Under the pieces are notes generated by a model, which saw nothing but the letters and a program-made list of their open reading frames with translations, was not told where the DNA came from and did not search any database. The position numbers were made by a program, and so were the translations under genes. Shown here in pieces: positions 36,115-43,448 of a stretch of 64,000 bases of DNA (position 1 is the first letter of the stretch; each line of letters opens with the position of its first letter). The stretch spans positions 17,876 through 81,875 of the forward strand of contig JBOGDS010000002.1 in NCBI GenBank assembly GCA_050743075.1, read 5' to 3'. The DNA comes from JBOGDS01 sp050743075 (lineage in GTDB: Bacteria; Actinomycetota; Actinomycetes; Jiangellales; Jiangellaceae).

Positions 36115-37173
36115 ATGACTCCGGCCCGACCTCCGGTCATCATCAAGTTCACCTGCCCGACCGAGATCGTCGGCGCGATGCCGACGTTCGTCGGCTTCCA
36201 CCCGGCGGAGAGCCTGGTGCTGATGTGCCTGCGCGGCCCGCGTAAGCGCAACGGCATGACCATGCGCGCCGACCTGCCCGACGCGCTACACCACCGGGTC
36301 ATGGCGGCCGACCTGGCCAGCCGAGCAGCGGCCGACAAAGCTGGCACAGCCATCTTGGTGTGCTACACCTGCGCCCCGGACGTCGACGGCCGGCTGCCGC
36401 GTCAGGACCTGATCGACGAGCAGGTGGAGCAGCTTCGCCGGCGGACCATCGGCGTTACCGAGGCGTTACTTGTCCGGGACGGCCGGTGGTACTCCTACTC
36501 CTGCCACAAGGACTGCTGTCCACGCATCGGGACGCTCATCCCTGAGCGGCCCAGTGGAACGCTCGCGCAGCTGGCCGCCGAGTCCGCACTCAACGGGCGG
36601 GTGATCCTGGGGAGCCGCGAGGAACTCGAAGCGAGCGTGCGCGGCCCGGTAGCGTTCCGGCTGGTCGCCATGGAGCAGGTCTTCGACCTGGTCGATGCGA
36701 CGCTGGCAGCCGAGATGGCGGCCGAGGGCCTGGACCGGGTCGCGACCCGGACGGTTGCGCTGGCGCGGGAGGCATTCGGCCGCTTCGTCGACGGCAATCG
36801 TGACCTCGATGATGCCGGCGCAGCGCGGATCGTGCTGGGTCTGCACGACAAGCTGCCCCGCGACGAGCTCACGACCTGGCCGATCGACGGCCACGGCGGC
36901 GAGCTGATCGCGTTCTTCGCCGACCTCGCACAGCGCACCCCGGACTACGCCGCCGCCCCGATCTGTACGGTGCTGGCCGCCGCGGCCTACCAGGAAGGCC
37001 ACGGTGCGCTGACCGGCATCGCATTGGAGCGCGCGCTGCGTGCCGACCCGTTCTACGAGATGGCCCGGCTCTACACCACGGGGCTGGCCGACCAGGTCCC
37101 GCCGGAGCGGATTCGCAAGCTGTCGCGCGACGTGCGCAAGGACCTGCGCCGGCGGGGGCGGCGAGCCAGCTGA
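36115..37173 (+). CDS. DUF4192 domain-containing protein
   Basis: A 352-residue soluble protein with the DUF4192 pattern: MPTFVGFHPAESLVLMCL at the N terminus, the WYSYSCHKDCCP cysteine cluster near residue 125-136, and a helical C-terminal part (AAICTVLA-like AAPICTVLAAAAYQEGHGAL, DPFYEMARL). The family is actinobacterial and of unknown function. The ATG at 36115 follows 94 bases of spacer with two DnaA-box-like sequences. The 3' half (from about 36815) exists again as a decayed copy at 37972-38317, on the far side of the vapBC pair. Confidence 0.9.
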   Translation: MTPARPPVIIKFTCPTEIVGAMPTFVGFHPAESLVLMCLRGPRKRNGMTMRADLPDALHHRVMAADLASRAAADKAGTAILVCYTCAPDVDGRLPRQDLIDEQVEQLRRRTIGVTEALLVRDGRWYSYSCHKDCCPRIGTLIPERPSGTLAQLAAESALNGRVILGSREELEASVRGPVAFRLVAMEQVFDLVDATLAAEMAAEGLDRVATRTVALAREAFGRFVDGNRDLDDAGAARIVLGLHDKLPRDELTTWPIDGHGGELIAFFADLAQRTPDYAAAPICTVLAAAAYQEGHGALTGIALERALRADPFYEMARLYTTGLADQVPPERIRKLSRDVRKDLRRRGRRAS

Positions 37174-37218
37174 GCCCCACGGTCGAGCTGTTGGATGCCC
37201 TGGAATGGCACGGCCCAG

Positions 37219-37249
37219 ATGGTACCACTGACTAAGAGAATGGTACCAT
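37219..37249 (+). promoter_or_regulatory. Twin TGGTACCA palindromes, likely VapB operator
   Basis: The palindrome ATGGTACCA occurs at 37219-37227 and again at 37240-37248, 21 bases apart (two helical turns). The second copy includes the first base of the vapB ATG at 37248. Ribbon-helix-helix antitoxins commonly bind such paired palindromes to repress their own operon. The repeats are seen; autoregulation is inferred. Confidence 0.7.
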
Positions 37250-37514
37250 GACCGACATGGCTATGAACCTGCGGCTTGACCCCGAGCGTAGCGAGATGCT
37301 TGCTGAGGAGGCACGGCGGATGGGACGCTCACAGGCTGAGATCATCCGCGACGCCATCGACGCCTACCTGGCCCACAGCGAACACTTCAGGGCGAGGCGA
37401 GAACGGGCATCGCTCATCGACGCCGGGCTCCTGGTGCCAGCGTCGGGGCCGTACCGTCGCACGACGCCTTACCTGCGCATTCCCGGCGAGCTGGACCGCG
37501 AGGACCGCGTGTGA
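37248..37514 (+). CDS. vapB: VapB-type ribbon-helix-helix antitoxin
   Basis: An 88-residue protein whose N-terminal half is a ribbon-helix-helix DNA-binding domain (MNLRLDPERSEMLAEEARRM, SQAEIIRDAIDAYL). The C-terminal tail is unstructured and should bind and block the toxin. The start codon lies in the second operator palindrome. The stop overlaps the vapC start by four bases (GTGA), the usual coupling in toxin-antitoxin pairs. Confidence 0.88.
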   Translation: MTDMAMNLRLDPERSEMLAEEARRMGRSQAEIIRDAIDAYLAHSEHFRARRERASLIDAGLLVPASGPYRRTTPYLRIPGELDREDRV

Positions 37515-37960
37515 TCGTCTACCTGGACACGTCCGCACTGCTCAAGCGTGTCGTCATCGAAGATGAGAGCGAGGCGCTGAACGACTACCTCACCGCACTC
37601 GCCGAGGCCGAGCAGCCGGCGACACTGGTCACGTCGGCGCTGGCCAGGGTGGAGATCGCCCGCCGTGTCTGGCGTGCGGCCGAGGACGCCGCTGCGGTCG
37701 TCGTAGCTGTCGATGATGCGTTGTCTGGCGTGGATACTGTGCCGCTGGATCAGTGCGTTGACGATGCGTCATCGCTGGAGACGCGCTACCTGCGAGCGTT
37801 GGACGCGCTACACATTGCCGCATCGAAGATCATCAACGCCAGTGTGTTCGTGACCTACGACAAGCAACAGGCTCACTCTGCCCGCACGGAACAGCTGACA
37901 GTCGTCATGCCGAACCGGCTCTCGCCTGCCGAAAGCGCTCAGCCGGTCCACGACGACTGA
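37511..37960 (+). CDS. vapC: VapC-type PIN-domain ribonuclease toxin
   Basis: A 149-residue PIN-domain protein with the four acidic residues expected for Mg2+-dependent RNA cleavage: Asp6 (YLDTSALLKR), Glu48 (ARVEIAR), Asp98 (RALDALHIAAS) and Asp117 (FVTYDKQQ). VapC toxins cut tRNA or rRNA; the target here is unknown. The module sits between the intact DUF4192 gene and a broken copy of its 3' half, so it looks like acquired cargo. Confidence 0.9.
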   Translation: MIVYLDTSALLKRVVIEDESEALNDYLTALAEAEQPATLVTSALARVEIARRVWRAAEDAAAVVVAVDDALSGVDTVPLDQCVDDASSLETRYLRALDALHIAASKIINASVFVTYDKQQAHSARTEQLTVVMPNRLSPAESAQPVHDD

Positions 37961-37971
37961 TCGCACGAAAG

Positions 37972-38317
37972 CCGGCGGCGTTGGGGCTGCACGGCAAGAT
38001 GGCCGCGATGAGGTGACGACGTGGCCGATTGGCGGAAGCGCCGGGAGCTGATCGCGATTCTCCCCGACCGTGCGTAGCACATGCCGCCCGCGACGCCGCC
38101 CCGGTTGTACACGGTTCTCGCCCGGGTCGCTACCAGCAGGGCGCGGCGCGCAGGCACGGAGCTATCGCCACGGAGCGGCGCGCTGGGAAACGACCGGTTC
38201 CACGAATGGCGGAGCTGCTGTGCGCAGCGCTCGCCGTTCAGCTGAGACCGGGCGTCATCCGCTCGGTTGGCCGGGACGCCCGGCATGGCCTGCCCACGCC
38301 CGCCGGAAGACAGTTGA
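37972..38317 (+). pseudogene. Decayed duplicate of the 3' half of the DUF4192 gene
   Basis: Aligning by eye with 36815-37173, this stretch keeps the same order of segments: GGGCTGCACG-CAAG, ACGTGGCCGAT, GGGAGCTGATCGCG, then GTACACGGTTCTCGC for GTACGGTGCTGGC, and CGGAGCTGCTGTGC further on. It ends near a TGA at 38315 that corresponds to the DUF4192 stop. Many substitutions and small indels shift the frame, so no protein is made. It is about the same length as the matching part of the intact gene (roughly 345 versus 358 bases). The 5' half is absent. Confidence 0.8.
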
Positions 38318-38449
38318 GCCGTCCCGCCGAGGAGCTACGACCAAGGATTTCACAGACGCTCTAAGGATGTGTCTTCACCTATTGACGGGGGGGAGGTCAT
38401 TGGCCCTACGTTGCCGCTATGCGCGTCGGGTCGGCTTACCCTGAGGGAA

Positions 38450-38702
38450 GTGAGCGTCATGTCGCATCGATCGTCGTCGCTCGTCTCGTTGATCGTCGCT
38501 TGTCTGGTCGCAGCGCAGTTCGACTTGCGGGTGCCGGGTCTATGGAGCACGACAGAGCGGCATCACCACGATCGGCGGAGACAGTGGCGCCCCGATCAGG
38601 GCACAATCAGCCAATCGTGCCGTCGGTCTTCACAGCACGACCACCGGATACTTCGCGGTAGTCTTGGACGCCCTTCATGCGTGGAACGCAAGTATGCGGT
38701 AG
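38450..38702 (+). pseudogene. Remnant of a secreted trypsin-like (S1) serine protease
   Basis: The 5' part (GTG 38450 or ATG 38459) reads as a signal peptide, SLVSLIVACLVAAQFD. From about 38527, in a different frame, comes CRVYGARQSGITTIGGDSGA followed by PIRAQSANRAVGLHSTTTGY and a short tail ending at TAG 38700-38702. GGDSGAP is the catalytic-serine motif of chymotrypsin-fold proteases. The His and Asp parts of the triad, some 120 or more residues, are missing, so this is a deletion remnant. It lies between the DUF4192 scrap and the lipoprotein pair. Confidence 0.65.
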
Positions 38703-39135
38703 CGGCCCGGGAGCGCCGGGCGCGCGAATCGGCACGCGGTCCACACGCTATCTGGTGATGGTGTTGATGTCCGTCTTCGTGGTCTCGTCGTGCTCGGATG
38801 ACGAAAGTGGGGCGCCGGAGCTGGTCGATGACAGCGGTGTCGTCGATGACTGGTACTTCTCGTTCGACGTGCGCTACGGCCTGACCGATGGTGACGTAGA
38901 AGTCGTCCAGGCGCCCGGCGGCTGGAACCTGCGCGTCGTGTGGTCGGCGCTGCCGTGTCAGACCGCGCCTATCGTGCGGGTCGAGGGTCAGGATGGACAA
39001 CTCTCTGCCGTTCTTGTCGACCCCGGCCCAGCACAATCCCCATCGGGCGGCGGGTGCGACTCCAGTGAGGCATTCCACACCGTCGACCTGAAGACATCGG
39101 GTCCGCCGAACCCGGACATGTCGCTGGTCGAGTGA
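38677..39135 (+). CDS. Small lipoprotein, first of a tandem pair
   Basis: A 152-residue protein with an N-terminal signal ending in the lipobox VFVVSSC and a mature part of about 110 residues containing YFSFDVRYGLTDGDVEVVQ, APGGWNLRVVWSALPCQ and VRVEGQDGQLSAV. Two further cysteines (SALPCQ and GGGCDS) may form a disulfide. No known family. The given ATG start overlaps the protease remnant by 26 bases; a start nearer the signal helix (around 38752) is possible. The following gene is a clear tandem duplicate. Confidence 0.65.
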   Translation: MRGTQVCGSGPGAPGARIGTRSTRYLVMVLMSVFVVSSCSDDESGAPELVDDSGVVDDWYFSFDVRYGLTDGDVEVVQAPGGWNLRVVWSALPCQTAPIVRVEGQDGQLSAVLVDPGPAQSPSGGGCDSSEAFHTVDLKTSGPPNPDMSLVE

Positions 39136-39565
39136 CGTTTTCTCGGACACGCAAGGCACCTGTGCCGGTCGCACGCTCCGTCGGGACGGCGCTGGCAGCA
39201 GTGCTTATGGTTTCGTCGTGTTCAGATGCGAGATGAAGGCGCCGGAGCTGGAGGATGAGAGCGACACCGTCGATGACTCGAAGTTCTCGTTCCATGTGCG
39301 TTATGGACAGACCGACGATGAAGTTGGAGTCGTCCGAGCCCCAGGTGGCTGGGACCTGCGCGTCGTATGGTCGGCGCTTTCCTGTCGGACTGGGCGTGTC
39401 GTGCGGGTCGAAGGCCAGGACGGGCGGCTGTCCGCCGTCGTCGACCCAGGTCCCTTGCATCCTCCCGCAGGCGCCGAGTGTGACGCTGTGGGGGACGTGC
39501 ACGCGGTGGACCTGAAGTTGTCTACCGCGCCAAGTCCTGACATCGACATATCCCTTGTCGAGTGA
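39132..39565 (+). pseudogene. Frameshifted tandem copy of the lipoprotein
   Basis: Starting at a GTG that overlaps the preceding stop, the frame gives a signal and lipobox (LAAVLMVSSCSDAR) and then TGA. The mature part continues in the next frame as KAPELEDESDTVDDSKFSFH, VRYGQTDDEVGVV and WDLRVVWSALSCRTGRVVRV, ending in SLVE like its twin. Comparison with the intact paralogue (SSCSDDESGAPEL) points to loss of one base near 39228, right after the lipobox cysteine. Unless bypassed by slippage, no mature lipoprotein is made. Confidence 0.75.
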
Positions 39566-39633
39566 TCGCGTTGCGGACTCGCTGGGCGTAGTCCTGCGGG
39601 CCCGGGCCGCAGTTGACGTACGCTCGTCGGGCC

Positions 39634-40431
39634 ATGAACGACGCTCCAATCGGCATCTTCGACAGCGGCGTGGGCGGGCTCACCGTCGCCCGCGCCGTGC
39701 TCGACCAGCTTCCCCACGAACCGGTCCTCTACGTCGGCGATACGGCCCGCGGACCCTACGGTCCCCGCCCCATCGCCGAGGTCCGGGCCTACGCGCTGGA
39801 CCTGATGGACCAGCTGGTCGACGAGGGCGTCAAGATGCTGGTCATCGCCTGCAACTCCGCCAGCAGCGCCGTCCTCCGCGACGCCCGGGAGCGGTACGCC
39901 GTACCCGTCGTGGAGGTGATCCAGCCGGCGGTCCGCCGCGCCGTCGCCGCGACCCGCAACGGAAAGGTCGGCGTCATCGGGACCCGCGCGACCGTGACGT
40001 CCAGGGCCTACGAGGACTCCTTCGCCGCGGCGCCGCAGCTTCGCATCACGACGCAGGCCTGCCCGAGGTTGGTGGCGTTCGTCGAGGACGGCATCACCCA
40101 CGGGCCGGAGCTCGAGCGGCTCGCCCACGAGTACCTCGATCCGGTCCGGTCTGCGGGGGTCGACACGCTCGTGCTCGGCTGCACCCACTACCCGCTGCTG
40201 ACGGGTGTCATCTCCTACGTGATGGGCGACGGCGTCACGCTGGTGAGCAGCGCGGAGGAGACCGCCCAGGACGTCTACCGGGTGCTCGCCGAGCACGGCC
40301 TGATGCGCGACGACGACCTGCCGGCTCCGGTGCACGTCTTCCGCGCCACGGGCGACCGGCGTCCGTTTGCCGAGCTGGGCCGGCGGTTCCTGGGTCCCGA
40401 GGTCTCCGCTGTCGCGGACGTCCTCCGGTGA
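39634..40431 (+). CDS. murI: Glutamate racemase
   Basis: Makes D-glutamate for peptidoglycan. The 265-residue enzyme has IGIFDSGVGGLTVAR, GDTARGPYG, the two catalytic cysteines Cys73 (IACNSASS) and Cys183 (LGCTHYPLL), and a full C-terminal lobe. The ATG at 39634 is the standard start. The stop overlaps the next gene's GTG, opening the murI-MBL-rph-rdgB block that is conserved across actinobacteria. Confidence 0.96.
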   Translation: MNDAPIGIFDSGVGGLTVARAVLDQLPHEPVLYVGDTARGPYGPRPIAEVRAYALDLMDQLVDEGVKMLVIACNSASSAVLRDARERYAVPVVEVIQPAVRRAVAATRNGKVGVIGTRATVTSRAYEDSFAAAPQLRITTQACPRLVAFVEDGITHGPELERLAHEYLDPVRSAGVDTLVLGCTHYPLLTGVISYVMGDGVTLVSSAEETAQDVYRVLAEHGLMRDDDLPAPVHVFRATGDRRPFAELGRRFLGPEVSAVADVLR

Positions 40432-41174
40432 GGTTGACGGTCGTCGGCTGCTCAGGTTCGCTACCCGGGCCTGAGTCGGCCGCCTCCTGCTACCTGGTCG
40501 AGGTCGGCGACAGCCGGATCGTGCTCGACCTGGGCAGCGGCGCCATCGGTTCGCTGCAGCGCTACGTCGAGCTGGCCGACGTCGACGCGATCCTGCTCAG
40601 CCACCTGCACCCGGACCACTGCCTGGACCTGTGCGGGTACTACGTGGCGCTGCGCTACGGCCCCGATCGTAGCGGCGGTCTGATCCCGGTGTGGGGGCCG
40701 CCCAGGACGGCAGCGCGGATGGCGCGGGCGTACGACCTCCCGGTTGATCCCGGCATGACACGGGAGTTCGACTTCCGGACCTATCCCGACGGCTCCTTCG
40801 ACGTAGGCACGATACGTGTGACGGCCCGGCGGGTCGTCCATCCGGTGCCGGCGTACGGGCTGCGGATCGAGCACGGTGGACGCGTCCTGGCGTACTCGGG
40901 CGACACCGGCCCGACACCGGCGCTGGCCGAGCTGGCGGCGGGTGCAGACGTGCTGCTGTGCGAGGCGTCCTTCCTGGGGACCGACGAGAACCCGCCGCAC
41001 CTGCACCTCACCGGAACCGAGGCAGGCGAGCACGCTGCCGCCGCTGGCGTCGGCTCGCTGGTGCTGACCCATGTCCCGCCGTGGGGTGAGGCCGAGCGCG
41101 CCCAGGCCGAGGCGGCGGCGGTTTTCGCCGACTCGGTGACGCTCGCCCGCCCCGGCCTCGTCATCGACATCTGA
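40428..41174 (+). CDS. MBL-fold metallohydrolase (RNase Z-like)
   Basis: A 248-residue metallo-beta-lactamase-fold hydrolase with the metal motif LLSHLHPDHCLD and downstream ligands in VLAYSGDTGP and LVLTHVPPW. Actinobacterial homologues occur between murI and rph; some are annotated as RNase Z-like or as cyclic-nucleotide phosphodiesterases, but the substrate of this clade is unclear. The start GTG overlaps the murI stop. A hairpin of the TGATCATG family lies just after its stop. Confidence 0.88.
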   Translation: MRLTVVGCSGSLPGPESAASCYLVEVGDSRIVLDLGSGAIGSLQRYVELADVDAILLSHLHPDHCLDLCGYYVALRYGPDRSGGLIPVWGPPRTAARMARAYDLPVDPGMTREFDFRTYPDGSFDVGTIRVTARRVVHPVPAYGLRIEHGGRVLAYSGDTGPTPALAELAAGADVLLCEASFLGTDENPPHLHLTGTEAGEHAAAAGVGSLVLTHVPPWGEAERAQAEAAAVFADSVTLARPGLVIDI

Positions 41175-41184
41175 GCCCCTCCCA

Positions 41185-41234
41185 TGATCATGTCGACTAC
41201 ACACAGCAATCGGTGTGTGTACTCGACATGATCA
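41185..41234. terminator. 20-bp hairpin (one mismatch) after the MBL gene
   Basis: TGATCATGTCGACTACACAC (41185-41204) pairs with the inverted copy at 41215-41234 with a single mismatch and a 10-base loop. It follows the MBL stop by 10 bases and precedes rph by 29. Its first 12 stem bases equal those of the hairpin at 18489. It could terminate transcription, although rph would then need its own promoter. Confidence 0.6.
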
Positions 41235-41263
41235 CCGGCAAAGGGGCCGCTAACGTTCGCGGC

Positions 41264-41986
41264 ATGACCCGACTCGACGGCCGCGCGCCCGGCCAGCTCC
41301 GACCAGTTCGCTTCACCCGCGGCTGGCTCGACCACGCGGAGGGTTCGGTGCTCGTCGAGTTCGGGGCCACCCGGGTCCTATGCGCGGCGTCGGTCACCGA
41401 AGGCGTGCCCCGCTGGCGCAAGGGCTCAGGCCAGGGCTGGGTCACGGCCGAGTACGCGATGCTGCCGCGGTCGACCAACACCCGCTCGGACCGCGAGTCG
41501 GTGCGCGGGCGGATCGGCGGACGCACCCACGAGATCTCCAGGCTGGTCGGGCGTGCGCTGCGCGGCGTCGTCGACGTGGCGGCGTTCGGCGAGAACACGC
41601 TGGTGGTCGACTGCGACGTCCTGCAGGCCGACGGGGGGACCCGCACCGCAGCGATCACCGGCGCGTACGTAGCAGTGTCCGACGCCGTCGAGTGGATGCG
41701 TGGGCAGGGCTTGCTGGCGTCGGGCAACGTGCTGCGCGGCTCGGTGGCGGCTGTCTCGGTGGGCGTCGTCGACGGCGAGCCGATGCTCGACCTGTGCTAC
41801 GAGGAGGACGTCCGGGCCGAGACCGACATGAACGTCGTCATGACCGGCGACGGCCGCTTCGTCGAGGTCCAGGGCACCGCCGAGGGCGAGCCCTTCGACC
41901 GCGGCGAGCTCGACGCCCTGCTGGCCCTGGCCACCGACGGCTGCACCGAGCTCACGCGCCTGCAGGACGCCGCACTGGCCGGATGA
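41264..41986 (+). CDS. rph: Ribonuclease PH
   Basis: A phosphorolytic 3'-5' exoribonuclease that trims tRNA 3' ends. The 240-residue protein has RPVRFTRGWLDHAEGSVLV, AEYAMLPRSTNTR, the RGRIGGRTHEISRLVGRALR phosphate-site region, and VDCDVLQADGGTRTAAITGA. The ATG at 41264 is the standard start. The stop overlaps the rdgB ATG (ATGA). Confidence 0.96.
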   Translation: MTRLDGRAPGQLRPVRFTRGWLDHAEGSVLVEFGATRVLCAASVTEGVPRWRKGSGQGWVTAEYAMLPRSTNTRSDRESVRGRIGGRTHEISRLVGRALRGVVDVAAFGENTLVVDCDVLQADGGTRTAAITGAYVAVSDAVEWMRGQGLLASGNVLRGSVAAVSVGVVDGEPMLDLCYEEDVRAETDMNVVMTGDGRFVEVQGTAEGEPFDRGELDALLALATDGCTELTRLQDAALAG

Positions 41987-42588
41987 TTCCTGTCCGCGTC
42001 GTGCTCGCCACGCGGAACGAGCACAAACTCGACGAGGTGCGCCGCATCCTGGCCGGCGCCGGCGCGCGGGTCGACCTGGTCCCGGTCGGCGAGTTTCCCG
42101 GTGTGCCCGACGTCGCCGAGACCGGGCTGACCTTCGCCGAGAACGCGGTGCTCAAGGCAGCGGCGGCCGCAGCGGCCACCGGCCTACCGGCGATCGCGGA
42201 CGACTCCGGGCTGAGCGTCACCTCATTGGGCGGCATGCCTGGCGTGTTCTCGGCACGGTGGGCCGGCCGGCATGGCGACGACGCCGCCAACCTCGCACTG
42301 CTTCTCGCCCAGCTCACCGACGTGCCCGACGGGCGTCGCGGCGCGGCCTTCGTCTGCGCGGCGGCGCTGGTGACGCCGGCCGGGCGAGAGATCGTCGAGG
42401 AGGGCCGGGTGACCGGGCAGCTGGTCCGCGAGCCCAGGGGCGCCGGGGGGTTCGGCTACGACCCGATCTTCGTCCCCGACGGCGACTCCCGCACCACCGC
42501 GGAGATGCCGGCAGTGCAGAAGGACACCATCAGCCACCGCGGCCGCGCCTTCCGCGCACTGGCGCCACGGCTGGCCGACCTGTCCTGA
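41983..42588 (+). CDS. rdgB: XTP/dITP diphosphohydrolase (RdgB/HAM1)
   Basis: Removes non-canonical purine nucleoside triphosphates such as ITP and XTP from the pool. The 201-residue protein has VVLATRNEHKLDEV, ETGLTFAENAVLKA, IADDSGLSV, LGGMPGVFSARWAG and GFGYDPIFVPDG, all conserved in HAM1 enzymes. It ends the murI-MBL-rph-rdgB block and is coupled to rph by overlap. Confidence 0.96.
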   Translation: MIPVRVVLATRNEHKLDEVRRILAGAGARVDLVPVGEFPGVPDVAETGLTFAENAVLKAAAAAAATGLPAIADDSGLSVTSLGGMPGVFSARWAGRHGDDAANLALLLAQLTDVPDGRRGAAFVCAAALVTPAGREIVEEGRVTGQLVREPRGAGGFGYDPIFVPDGDSRTTAEMPAVQKDTISHRGRAFRALAPRLADLS

Positions 42589-42627
42589 CCACCCCCCGGT
42601 GAACGACGGGTCGGCGCCGGTCGGCAG

Positions 42628-43375
42628 GTGTACGGTGACGCCGTCCTCGAGCGTGGGACCGCGCGTGAGACTCGCGGCCCGGTCGACGTCGGTGGCCGCG
42701 GCCGCGGCCTGTATGTCCGGTGCAGCGGCAGCGGCTCGCCCACGGTGCTGCTGGGGCCGGCGACGCCGACACCAGCGACTCGTACGGGTTCGCGGAGCAG
42801 CGGCTGGCCGCGTCCACGCGCACCTGCGTCTACGACCGCGCCAACCTCGGCCGCAGCGACCCGGCTCCGGGCCCGCGTGGGTTCACCGACCTGGTGGGCG
42901 ACCTGGAGTCGCTTGTCGACACCGCCGGGATCGGCGGGCCATGCGTGCTGGTCGGCACCTCCGGCGGCGGCTACATCGTGGCCGGGTTCGCGGCAGCGCG
43001 CCCTCAGGACGTGGCCGGCATCGTGCTGGTCGAGACCGCGGCACCGTTCGTCGACCCGCCGCCGGCGGTCGTCGCCGAGACGGCCTGGGACCATCCCGGG
43101 AACGTCGAGCAGCGCGACTACCTGCAGGTCGAGCGCGACGCGTGGGACGCCCGGGCCGAGATCGGCGACATCCCCGTGACCGTGATCACTAACAATGACG
43201 GCCCGTAGGCCGAGCTCGAGGCCGAGCGGCGCAACGTCGAGGACCAGCAGGGGTGGCTGGCCCTGAGCCCGCGCGCCGAGCAGATGATCGTCGACACCGG
43301 CCACGCCGTCGAGGAGGCGGACCCGGCCTCGTGGTGGACGCCGTGCTGGCTGTCGTCGAGCAGGCCCGCGGCTGA
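42628..43375 (+). pseudogene. Broken alpha/beta-hydrolase gene
   Basis: The frame begins with GRGRGLYVRCSGSGSPTVLL, then the homology jumps frame near 42765 to TRTCVYDRANLGRSDPAPGP and the nucleophile elbow VLVGTSGGGY (Gly-x-Ser-x-Gly). A TAG at 43206-43208 interrupts the same frame, after which AELEAERRNVEDQQGWLALS continues. A second shift near 43325 leads to LVVDAVLAVVEQARG and the natural stop at 43373. Two frameshifts and a nonsense codon leave no full-length product. The original substrate is unknown. Confidence 0.78.
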
Positions 43376-43448
43376 TCAGTCCTCACGGATCCGTGACGTT
43401 CCACCGCTGGCGGACCCGGCGGTGCCCGTCGTGGCGCACCATAGAGGT

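Noticed and set aside
39132..39565. Programmed frameshift in the second lipoprotein
   Set aside because: No slippery homopolymer or downstream stimulatory structure is evident at the shift point near 39228.
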